From: Pseudooctadecabacter sp.
GTDB lineage: Bacteria > Pseudomonadota > Alphaproteobacteria > Rhodobacterales > Rhodobacteraceae
Direction of reading: 5' to 3'
Length of the DNA: 6,572 bases
Assembly: GCA_020628265.1 (NCBI GenBank)
Contig: JAHDFG010000065.1
Location: 3,148 to 9,719, forward strand
The position numbers and the translations under genes are program-made. This document shows positions 1-6,572 of this stretch, in pieces (positions within the stretch are counted from its first letter, which is position 1; the number at the start of each line of letters is the position of its first letter). The notes below the pieces were generated by a model that saw only the letters and a program-made list of their open reading frames with translations, was not told the DNA's origin and made no database searches.

Positions 1-70
1 GGGCAGCGCAGTTTGTAGGACAAAGGTCCGCGGTGGGACGCGACAGGCGAGCAGCGCCAAGAGCAGGTAC

Positions 71-75
71 AGGGA
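71..75 (+). promoter_or_regulatory. Ribosome binding site of dnaB
   Basis: AGGGA lies six bases before the ATG at 82, a good Shine-Dalgarno match at normal spacing that supports this start. The rest of positions 1-81 shows no recognisable gene. The only structure I see there is a short GGAC/GTCC inverted repeat at 18-29, and I could not pick a convincing promoter. Confidence 0.7.
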
Positions 76-81
76 CACGAG

Positions 82-1569
<1,488 letters not shown>

Positions 1570-1586
1570 GCCTCCCTTGGGGCCCA

Positions 1587-1609
1587 GAGCGAGAACGCTC
1601 CGTTTCTTT
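1587..1609 (+). terminator. Probable intrinsic terminator of dnaB
   Basis: A perfect 5-bp stem, GAGCG (1587-1591) with CGCTC (1596-1600) and loop AGAA, starts 17 bases after the dnaB stop. It is followed by the T-rich run CGTTTCTTT. The stem is short and the T tract is interrupted, so termination may be partial. It fits the end of the dnaB transcript. Confidence 0.45.
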
Positions 1610-1667
1610 GGCTTTCAAATATCCAAAACGCGCCGGAGGCGCGCTGGTCGGATTTGCAAAGCAAATT
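1607..1667. repeat. Tandem intergenic hairpins, possible dispersed element
   Basis: Two perfect inverted repeats lie side by side. CGCGCC/GGCGCG (1629-1634 and 1638-1643, loop GGA) is followed by ATTTGC/GCAAAT (1652-1657 and 1661-1666, loop AAA). Read on the - strand, the GC-rich stem is directly followed by TTTT, the shape of an intrinsic terminator, although no - strand gene is apparent here. TTTGG (1607-1611) and CCAAA (1623-1627) could also pair. A GC-rich hairpin followed by a GTTTTGGATATTTG-like string resembles short intergenic sequences I recall as frequent in Rhodobacteraceae; that is memory, not a search result. Confidence 0.4.
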
Positions 1668-1804
1668 CGAAAAATAGGCCGGCAACAGTTCTGCGATGCG
1701 GGGTCCAATGGGAAACGGCCCCAAATTTTCCGTAGCCGGACGATCCACCGCTTCATCCAATCTGCCCTCTTGGCAAGGGCCTGCACGCCTGTCACAACGC
1801 CTGC

Positions 1805-2842
1805 ATGTCTACCGGTTTTCTTTCAGTTGATCTTGATGCGCTCGCCACCAATTGGCGGGCTTTGGATGCCATGACGGATGTGGAAACAGCCGCAGTCGTC
1901 AAAGCCGATGGCTACGGACTAGGGGCCGACAAAGTCGCGCGTGCGATGATGCGGGCCGGCGTCACCAAGTTTTTCGTCGCCGTCGCAGAAGAGGGCGTGG
2001 CCCTGCGTCAGGCCTTGGGGCCAAACGTAGAGATTTGCGTGTTTTCGGGCCACATGCGCGGCGACACCGACATGATTTCGGACATGATGCTGACGCCAAT
2101 GGTCAACACCGTGGGCCAGTTGACCCGCCATCTTGAAGCCCTGCCCGGCCACCCTTTCGGCGTTCAGTTGGACACCGGCATGAACCGTCTCGGGATGGAG
2201 CTGCCAGAATGGGCCAGTGTCGCGGAAATTGCCTTGTCGCAAAACTGCCGACTGGTGATGTCCCACCTCGCCTGTGCTGATGAGCCGGACCACCCGATGA
2301 ACCGCCAGCAGTTGGACCAATTCCACCTGATGACCGACGGCATCTCGGTCCCGCGCAGTCTTGCCGCAACGGGTGGCATTTTATTGGGGCCTGAATATCA
2401 CTTTGATCTGACCCGCCCCGGGATCGGCCTTTATGGCGGTTTGCCCTTCACGGACGCGCAGCCCGTGGCCTACTTGGATTTGCCGGTCATTCAGGTTCGC
2501 GATGTCGAAGAAGGCGAAACCGTGGGATACGGCAACGCATGGACTGCGGCCCGCCCCAGCAAGATCGCAACCGTATCGGGCGGCTACGCGGATGGTCTGA
2601 TCCGTGCCTTGTCCGGCGGGGCCACCCTCTGGCACGGGGCGCATCCGGTTCCTCTGGTCGGGCGGGTGTCGATGGATCTGATCACGGCTGATGTCACGGA
2701 CCTTCCGGAACTGCCGGGCGTTCTGTCCATTCTTGGCCCTGACCAAACGGTCGATGCCTTGGCGGATCGTGCGGGCACCATCGGGTATGAAATCCTGACG
2801 TCGCTGGGCCCGCGTTATCAGCGGCGCTATTCGGGCGGATGA
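1805..2842 (+). CDS. alr: Alanine racemase
   Basis: PLP-dependent enzyme interconverting L- and D-alanine, supplying D-Ala for peptidoglycan precursors in the cytoplasm. At 345 residues it is near the usual family length. The N-terminal TIM barrel carries the PLP lysine in VVKADGYG (Lys33), LDTGMNRLGM at 122-131, and RPGIGLYG at 204-211, where Arg204 should contact the PLP ring. The C-terminal beta domain carries the second catalytic base, Tyr242, in VGYGNAW, followed by SGGYADG and RVSMDL. The start fits the family because the first strand (LSVDLDAL) follows at once. No Shine-Dalgarno sequence precedes the ATG, so a leaderless mRNA or weak initiation is possible. The position after dnaB suggests the housekeeping Alr rather than the catabolic DadX, which usually sits beside dadA. 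The stop overlaps the next gene (ATGA at 2839-2842). Confidence 0.96.
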   Translation: MSTGFLSVDLDALATNWRALDAMTDVETAAVVKADGYGLGADKVARAMMRAGVTKFFVAVAEEGVALRQALGPNVEICVFSGHMRGDTDMISDMMLTPMVNTVGQLTRHLEALPGHPFGVQLDTGMNRLGMELPEWASVAEIALSQNCRLVMSHLACADEPDHPMNRQQLDQFHLMTDGISVPRSLAATGGILLGPEYHFDLTRPGIGLYGGLPFTDAQPVAYLDLPVIQVRDVEEGETVGYGNAWTAARPSKIATVSGGYADGLIRALSGGATLWHGAHPVPLVGRVSMDLITADVTDLPELPGVLSILGPDQTVDALADRAGTIGYEILTSLGPRYQRRYSGG

Positions 2843-3615
2843 CTGCGCCGCTTGCGTCAATCGGTGCTGCGGCGCTGGGGTTTTTGGCGGCCATTGGCCG
2901 GCTTGCGATCTTCACGGGCCAAACGCTGAGCCACCTCGTTCGCCCGCCGTTCTACGGTCGCGAATTTGCGACAGCGCTGGTTCAGATCGGATACTTTTCA
3001 TTGCCCGTCGTCGGGCTAACAGCCCTATTCACCGGTGGCGCGCTGGCCTTGCAAATCTACGCAGGCGGCGCGCGCTTCTCGGCCGAGGCCGTGGTGCCCC
3101 AGATCGTGGCCATTGGCATGGTACGCGAATTGGGGCCGGTCTTGGTCGGGCTGATGATTGCAGCCCGCGTGACGTCCTCCATCGCTGCCGAAATAGCCAC
3201 CATGAAGGTGACCGAACAGATCGACGCGCTGGTGACCCTGTCCACCCATCCGATGAAGTACCTCACCCTGCCCCGCGTTTTGGCGGCGACACTCGTGATG
3301 CCCGTTTTGGTCGGCGTGGGCGATGTCATCGGCATTTACGGCGGCTATCTGGTGGGCACGGAAAGGCTGGGGTTCAACGCTGCCGCCTACTTGCAAAACA
3401 CGGCCGACTTTCTGGAACCGCTTGATGTCGTCTCAAGCCTTGTGAAGGGTGCTGTCTTCGGCTTCATCGCGGCCCTGATGGGGTGCTACTACGGCATGAC
3501 GTCTGACCGGGGCGCAATGGGTGTCGGACGCGCGACGAAATCGTCGGTGGTGGCCGCTGCCATTCTCATTCTGGCCGCAAACTTCCTGCTGACCGAGGCC
3601 TTCTTTTCCGCATGA
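2839..3615 (+). CDS. mlaE: MlaE-type lipid ABC transporter permease
   Basis: Integral inner-membrane permease of the MlaE/YrbE family (258 residues, normal length), the channel-forming subunit of ABC systems that move phospholipids between inner and outer membranes with MCE-domain proteins. Hydrophobic segments appear near residues 8-28, 48-75, 88-112, 145-175, 203-222 and 233-255. Family motifs are clear: RELGPVL at 96-102, IAAEIATMKVTEQIDAL at 115-131, followed by STHPMKYLTLPRVLA. The EQIDAL region is the coupling element that contacts the ATPase. The ATG lies inside the end of alr and the stop overlaps mlaF, both as ATGA, so translation is probably coupled. The symbol is by family; the transported substrate in this organism is not shown by the sequence. 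No MCE subunit is encoded in the window. Confidence 0.93.
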   Translation: MTAPLASIGAAALGFLAAIGRLAIFTGQTLSHLVRPPFYGREFATALVQIGYFSLPVVGLTALFTGGALALQIYAGGARFSAEAVVPQIVAIGMVRELGPVLVGLMIAARVTSSIAAEIATMKVTEQIDALVTLSTHPMKYLTLPRVLAATLVMPVLVGVGDVIGIYGGYLVGTERLGFNAAAYLQNTADFLEPLDVVSSLVKGAVFGFIAALMGCYYGMTSDRGAMGVGRATKSSVVAAAILILAANFLLTEAFFSA

Positions 3616-4358
3616 TCACCCTTTCGGACGTTCATAAGTCTTTTGGCACCAACGCCGTGCTCCGCGGGGTCGACCTACAGGTCGCTCGTGGCAGTTCCAT
3701 GGTGGTCATCGGCGGTTCGGGGACGGGCAAGTCGATCCTGATCAAATCGATCCTCGGCTTGGTGCAGCCTGACAGCGGCACGATCACGGTGGATGGCAAA
3801 GACGTGGGCACCGGCGACCGCGATGCCTTTCTTGCCCGCTTTGGCATGTTGTTTCAGGGAGGCGCGCTTTTCGACAGCCTGCCTGTGTGGCAGAACGTGG
3901 CCTTCCGGTTGCTTCGTGGCGCCCTCAAACGTCCCAAAGCCGAGGCCCGCGAGATCGCTATCGAAAAACTGCGCCGTGTAGGATTGTCTGCCGACGTCGC
4001 CGACCGCCTGCCCGCCGAGTTGTCCGGCGGCATGCAAAAACGGGTCGGTCTGGCCCGCGCCATCGCAGCCGAGCCCGAGATCATCTTTTTCGACGAACCC
4101 ACCACCGGCCTCGACCCGATCATGTCCGGCGTCATCAATGACCTCATCCGCGAAATTGTCACGGAAATGGGCGCAACAGCGATCACGATCACCCATGACA
4201 TGACCTCCGTCCGTGCCATCGCGGACAACGTCGCGATGCTGCACGGGGGCAAAATTCGCTGGACAGGCCCCGTCGCAGACCTCGACCGTTCGGGAGACGC
4301 GCACGTAGACCAATTCATCAACGGACGTGCCACCGGCCCGATTGAAGCCATCCGTTAG
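3612..4358 (+). CDS. mlaF: MlaF-type ABC transporter ATP-binding protein
   Basis: Cytoplasmic ATPase subunit (248 residues) that powers the MlaE-type permease encoded just upstream. All nucleotide-binding motifs are intact: Walker A GGSGTGKS at 34-41 (Lys40), Q-loop Gln82 in LFQGGALFDSL, ABC signature LSGGMQKR at 137-144, Walker B IIFFDEP with Asp161 and Glu162, D-loop GLDP at 166-169, and switch His195 in ITHDM. The Met-Gln-Lys-Arg after the LSGG core and the GGALFDSL stretch after the Q-loop are typical of the MlaF/Ttg2A branch rather than of sugar or amino-acid importers. The ATG overlaps the mlaE stop (ATGA at 3612-3615) and has no good Shine-Dalgarno, consistent with coupled translation. 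No mlaD, mlaC or mlaB follows; the next gene starts 302 bases later and is unrelated to these families. Confidence 0.95.
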   Translation: MITLSDVHKSFGTNAVLRGVDLQVARGSSMVVIGGSGTGKSILIKSILGLVQPDSGTITVDGKDVGTGDRDAFLARFGMLFQGGALFDSLPVWQNVAFRLLRGALKRPKAEAREIAIEKLRRVGLSADVADRLPAELSGGMQKRVGLARAIAAEPEIIFFDEPTTGLDPIMSGVINDLIREIVTEMGATAITITHDMTSVRAIADNVAMLHGGKIRWTGPVADLDRSGDAHVDQFINGRATGPIEAIR

Positions 4359-4388
4359 ACAGCGATTCGTCTCGGATGCCGCACGCCT

Positions 4389-4403
4389 GTCGGGTCCGCC
4401 GAC
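4389..4403 (+). terminator. Weak stem-loop after mlaF
   Basis: GTCGG (4389-4393) and CCGAC (4399-4403) form a 5-bp stem with loop GTCCG, 30 bases past the mlaF stop. The following CTCTACCATCATCTT is pyrimidine-rich but has no real T run. This could mark the end of the alr-mlaEF transcript, possibly with Rho, but the evidence is thin. The rest of the 302-base gap (4359-4660) holds an AT-rich promoter-like stretch and no gene that I can support. Confidence 0.25.
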
Positions 4404-4558
4404 CTCTACCATCATCTTGTAGTTGCGAGCTTCCGGGATACTAGTGCCCAGAAGCCATCACCGCTTTACGGTCCGCCCATTCCCCTTCGATTGTTTCTCA
4501 TTTGGGAACAAAGGCCCGCAATCTACTGAAAACAATCCGGTTTTCCTTACTTTGATCC

Positions 4559-4574
4559 GAATTTTCCGAAATTC
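4559..4574. repeat. Perfect inverted repeat GAATTT-TCCG-AAATTC
   Basis: A 6-bp perfect inverted repeat with a four-base spacer lies in the AT-rich part of the gap, just ahead of the candidate -35 box of the next gene. It could be an operator half-site pair or an RNA hairpin with a UNCG-type loop. The sequence does not decide between these. Confidence 0.35.
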
Positions 4575-4577
4575 CCC

Positions 4578-4607
4578 TTGGGCCATCGGCAGGTTATCGC
4601 CTAAATT
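4578..4607 (+). promoter_or_regulatory. Candidate promoter for the coiled-coil membrane protein
   Basis: TTGGGC (4578-4583) and TAAATT (4602-4607), separated by 18 bases, resemble a housekeeping sigma factor promoter: the -35 keeps only the TTG and the -10 matches four of six consensus bases. Transcription would start near 4614, giving a leader of about 47 bases. The surrounding 4495-4612 is clearly AT-richer than the genes, as expected of a promoter region. No biochemical support. Confidence 0.3.
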
Positions 4608-4648
4608 TGGTTAACGGAGCCGGCACGAGTCGGCGCTGCAGTGACCCT

Positions 4649-4655
4649 GGGGGGG
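4649..4655 (+). promoter_or_regulatory. Poly-G ribosome binding site
   Basis: Seven consecutive G residues end five bases before the ATG at 4661. This is the only Shine-Dalgarno-like sequence here and it selects 4661 over the in-frame upstream TTG at 4607, which has none. A homopolymer in this position could vary in length by replication slippage and so tune translation; that is speculation. Confidence 0.5.
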
Positions 4656-4660
4656 TTCGT

Positions 4661-5419
4661 ATGTCCGATCAATCGATGGTGGCCCGTAGCCACCGCTTCA
4701 TGCATTTCACATCTATGGTCATGATGGCGGTCCTGTGCCTCGCAGTCGTGGGCTACACGATTGCTGCCGCTTTGGGGTTGGCCCCTTGGCTGACGTTTAG
4801 CGCCACCTTCGGCGAGTTCTATGTGCCGAACGCGGGCGTCTATCTGCAGGTCATGCTTGCGGTGGTTTTCACGGCCCTGTTCTTCTTCATGCCGACCACG
4901 GGTCGCATTTTGTCGCTGGAACGGTCCCATCGTGATTTCAGCATGACGATGGAAGACGTCGCGCGCGCTTATCACGTGTGCCACACAGCCGACCGCGCGG
5001 GCATTTTCACAATGTCATCTGAGTTCGACGCGGTGCGCGAGCGCCTGTCGTATCTGCGCGACCACCCCGATCTGGACAGCCTTGAACCGCAAGTGCTTGA
5101 ACTGGCGGCACAAATGTCCCAACAGTCCCGCGAACTGGCGGACGTCTATTCGGACGCCAAGGTCACCCGCGCCAAGACCTTCCTGCGGCAGCGTCAGGAG
5201 GAGGCCGAGCGCCAGCAGCAGTTGATCGTCGAGGCGCACCACGCCCTGCGCGATATCCGCAAGTGGTCCCAGCAGGTCGAACTCGAAGAGAGCGTCGTCG
5301 CGAGCCAGTTGAGCCAGCTGGAAGAACAGCTTGAGGCCACCCTGCCTGCTTTGGGCTACACCTTGGGCAAGGAAAGCGCCGACGTGGTGCCCCTGCCCCA
5401 AAAGCCTGCGGCTGAATAA
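4661..5419 (+). CDS. Two-segment membrane protein with coiled-coil tail, function unknown
   Basis: I do not recognise a characterised function for this 252-residue protein. Two hydrophobic segments (about 16-40 and 57-77) flank a short loop. The positively charged N terminus (R9, H11, R12) suggests that both ends face the cytoplasm. After residue 80 the protein is soluble, with a conserved-looking helical part (DVARAYHVCHTADRAG, then SEFDAVRERLSYLRDHPDL). From about 140 to 235 it is rich in Gln, Glu, Arg and Leu, with heptad-like spacing that predicts a long coiled coil. The last 15 residues look disordered. Similar proteins in Rhodobacteraceae are, as I recall, sometimes labelled 'DNA repair protein'; I see no nuclease, helicase or ATPase motif to justify that. 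The start at 4661 rests on the poly-G ribosome binding site. It probably has its own promoter, separate from mlaF. Confidence 0.85.
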   Translation: MSDQSMVARSHRFMHFTSMVMMAVLCLAVVGYTIAAALGLAPWLTFSATFGEFYVPNAGVYLQVMLAVVFTALFFFMPTTGRILSLERSHRDFSMTMEDVARAYHVCHTADRAGIFTMSSEFDAVRERLSYLRDHPDLDSLEPQVLELAAQMSQQSRELADVYSDAKVTRAKTFLRQRQEEAERQQQLIVEAHHALRDIRKWSQQVELEESVVASQLSQLEEQLEATLPALGYTLGKESADVVPLPQKPAAE

Positions 5420-5439
5420 CACCAACAACGAAAAAGGTA

Positions 5440-5465
5440 ACGTCGCGCCTTCAATGGGGCGACGT
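5440..5465 (+). terminator. Strong stem-loop after the coiled-coil gene
   Basis: ACGTCGC (5440-5446) pairs perfectly with GCGACGT (5459-5465). After one G-G mismatch, CC/GG closes the loop TTCAAT. It lies 20 bases past the stop codon. No T run follows on the + strand, so it may act as an mRNA 3' stabiliser or Rho-assisted terminator. On the - strand it is followed by TTACCTTTTT, which is more terminator-like. Confidence 0.45.
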
Positions 5466-5508
5466 GCGCTTGCGCCACATTGGATGCATACGTCCGTACC
5501 AAAGCGTC

Positions 5509-5551
5509 GGCAGACCTTGAAGTGTGCGCTGTCTGAGGCCAGACATCTGCC
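5509..5551 (+). promoter_or_regulatory. Nested stem-loop leader upstream of the pqiA-like gene
   Basis: GGCAGA (5509-5514) can pair with TCTGCC (5546-5551), enclosing TGTCTG/CAGACA (5530-5535 and 5540-5545, loop AGGC). CAGAC occurs twice (5511-5515 and 5540-5544) and both copies can pair with the single GTCTG (5531-5535), so two alternative folds exist. The structure ends six bases before the ribosome binding site. It could be a regulatory leader, but this is read from base pairing alone. Confidence 0.35.
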
Positions 5552-5556
5552 ACACC

Positions 5557-5562
5557 AAAGGA
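5557..5562 (+). promoter_or_regulatory. Ribosome binding site of the pqiA-like gene
   Basis: AAAGGA ends seven bases before the ATG at 5570, a strong Shine-Dalgarno sequence at good spacing that fixes this start. Confidence 0.7.
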
Positions 5563-5569
5563 ACACCTC

Positions 5570-6019
5570 ATGCTGAACGTGCTTCGCGTAGCGAACCTTG
5601 CCCTTCTCATCCTGTTTCCCATCGCCTGGTTCGCACCGCTCTTGCGGGCGGCATTGCTGCCGATCTTCGGGATGGACGAAATCAGTGTCATTTCCGGCCT
5701 GCAAAGCTTGTGGGGATCGGACGTCTTTCTGGCCCTGATCGTGACGGCGTTTGCGATCTTTGCGCCCTACCTCAAGACCATTGGATTGGCGCTGGTGCAT
5801 TTTGACTTGCTCAAGGACAAGGTGCTGCCGGTTTTGGGCTACATGGGAAAACTGGCCATGGCGGATATCTTCCTGATCGCGCTGTACGTCGTGGTGGTCA
5901 AAGGCGCGGGCCGCGTGACGGTCGAAGGCGGTTGGGGGCTTTACCTCTTCACGGGCTGCGTGCTGACCTCGATCCTTGTGTCGGTGCTGACGGCGCGACA
6001 CCTGAAAGCCGCGGCCTGA
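5570..6019 (+). CDS. PqiA-family membrane protein, single-domain
   Basis: A 149-residue integral membrane protein with about four hydrophobic segments (near 5-29, 52-72, 93-112 and 122-143). The stretch from Lys94, KLAMADIFLIALYVVVVK, followed by a glycine-rich turn and GWGLYLFTGCVL, is the hallmark of the PqiA (paraquat-inducible protein A) family. Classical PqiA of E. coli has two such membrane halves, each with a cysteine zinc motif, and works with the MCE protein PqiB and lipoprotein PqiC in envelope lipid transport. This protein has only one half and no CxxC motif, as do many alphaproteobacterial members. Function is inferred from family only. Its stop overlaps the next start by one base (TGATG), so it is cotranscribed and probably translationally coupled with the hydrolase gene. 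The structured leader upstream may regulate it. Confidence 0.82.
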   Translation: MLNVLRVANLALLILFPIAWFAPLLRAALLPIFGMDEISVISGLQSLWGSDVFLALIVTAFAIFAPYLKTIGLALVHFDLLKDKVLPVLGYMGKLAMADIFLIALYVVVVKGAGRVTVEGGWGLYLFTGCVLTSILVSVLTARHLKAAA

Positions 6020-6572
6020 TGCATCGCCGTTCCTTCATGGCAACAAGTTCTGCGGCCATTCTGACAGGATGCGGCGCGCGCGGGACTTTTACGCCGGTCG
6101 CGGCTGGCGCCCCTTTTGAACGCCGCGATATCCTGATGGCAACGAACCGTGCGTCGTTTGAAACCACGGATAAATCCGAAAGCCTGACCATCTTCGATAT
6201 GGATATCGCCGTCCCGCGCAATCGCGCACCAGGCACTGTTCCTGTGTCGGGTGACAATGCCTTTGCTGTGGAACGTCAACGGACCCTCCGGTCCGAGCCG
6301 CAGATCAAACGCACGTTGGGCCAATCCACGGACCAACCCCTCGTGATCTGGGTGCACGGGTTCAACAACACCCCTGCCGAAGCCGTCTATCGACATGCGC
6401 AAATGGCCACCGACACAGGCATGCGTGGCCCGCAAGTGTCTTTCGTCTGGCCCTCTGCGGCCTCTGCCACAGGCTATCTGCATGATCGCGACGCCGCTTT
6501 GCAGGCGCGCGGCGCGTTGGAGGAGCTGTTTGTCCTCTTGGGGCGTATCTGGTCGGGGCCCGTGACTGTCAT
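6019..6572 (+). CDS. Lipoprotein alpha/beta hydrolase, DUF900-like (partial)
   Basis: Only the first 184 codons are in the window; the gene runs off the + strand end. The N terminus MHRRSFMATSSAAILTGCG is a signal peptide with a lipobox (LTGC, Cys18), so the mature protein is probably lipid-anchored. The RRSFM stretch resembles a twin-arginine export motif. The body matches DUF900-type alpha/beta hydrolases: WVHGFNN at 111-117 (oxyanion-hole region), FVWPS at 142-146, and GYLHDRDAA at 152-160. The catalytic serine (normally in a HSMG-like elbow) should follow the last visible strand, VTV, and lies just outside, so activity cannot be judged. Substrate is unknown; an ester or lipid is plausible. 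The start at 6019 keeps the twin arginine and overlaps the pqiA-like stop by one base. Confidence 0.83.
   Translation, partial: MHRRSFMATSSAAILTGCGARGTFTPVAAGAPFERRDILMATNRASFETTDKSESLTIFDMDIAVPRNRAPGTVPVSGDNAFAVERQRTLRSEPQIKRTLGQSTDQPLVIWVHGFNNTPAEAVYRHAQMATDTGMRGPQVSFVWPSAASATGYLHDRDAALQARGALEELFVLLGRIWSGPVTV

Noticed and set aside
1700..1722. GGGG/CCCC pairing in the dnaB-alr gap as a second terminator
   Set aside because: Only four pairs with a 15-base loop; too weak to call, although AAATTTT follows.
3675..4415. 246-codon open frame on the - strand opposite mlaF
   Set aside because: Antisense shadow of a complete ABC ATPase; composition is Asp/Gly/His-rich with no motif.
4460..4472. 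ACCG/CGGT short hairpin in the gap after mlaF
   Set aside because: Four base pairs are expected by chance in GC-rich DNA.
4607..4660. N-terminal extension of the coiled-coil protein from an upstream TTG
   Set aside because: No Shine-Dalgarno before the TTG, it would overlap the candidate -10 box, and the ATG at 4661 has a G-rich ribosome binding site.
5015..6001. 328-codon open frame on the - strand across the coiled-coil gene and the pqiA-like gene
   Set aside because: Rich in Arg, His and Gln with no domain; it is antisense to two well-supported genes and is the usual by-product of GC-rich codon use.
5941..6483. 180-codon open frame on the - strand opposite the hydrolase gene
   Set aside because: The + strand frame has a lipobox and hydrolase motifs; the - frame has none.

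Overview
This window looks like chromosomal DNA from an alphaproteobacterium of the Rhodobacteraceae (Roseobacter group). The evidence is the GC-rich coding style, a DnaB with the insertions typical of alphaproteobacteria, and the family-level look of the other proteins. Genus cannot be fixed by eye. All supported genes lie on the + strand. I see no tRNA, rRNA, CRISPR array, insertion sequence or prophage.

Layout: (1) Positions 1-81 hold only the dnaB leader and its ribosome binding site. (2) 82-1569 is dnaB, the replicative helicase, complete and with all motifs intact. (3) 1570-1804 is a 235-base gap with a probable dnaB terminator, a GC-rich hairpin that reads as terminator-like on the - strand, and an AT-rich inverted repeat; together these may be a dispersed intergenic element. 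(4) 1805-4358 is a tight three-gene unit: alr (alanine racemase), an MlaE-type lipid-transport permease and an MlaF-type ATPase, joined by two ATGA stop/start overlaps. (5) 4359-4660 is a 302-base gap with weak hairpins, an AT-rich promoter-like stretch and a poly-G ribosome binding site. (6) 4661-5419 encodes a membrane protein with two membrane segments and a long coiled-coil tail, of unknown function. (7) 5420-5569 holds a strong stem-loop and a nested, possibly switchable structure just before the next ribosome binding site. (8) 5570-6019 is a half-size PqiA-family membrane protein. It overlaps by one base with (9) 6019 to beyond 6572, a probable (possibly Tat-exported) lipoprotein of the DUF900 alpha/beta-hydrolase type, cut by the window end just where the nucleophile would be expected.

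After the helicase, the common theme is the cell envelope: D-alanine for peptidoglycan, an MCE-type lipid ABC transporter core, a PqiA-like membrane protein and a lipid-anchored hydrolase. No MCE-domain substrate-binding protein (MlaD or PqiB type), MlaB or MlaC is visible, so the transporter must take its partner from elsewhere or from beyond the window. Most of the window is ordinary core genome. The points worth a second look are the coupling of alr to mlaEF, the orphan nature of the transporter, the uncharacterised coiled-coil protein, and the structured intergenic regions.
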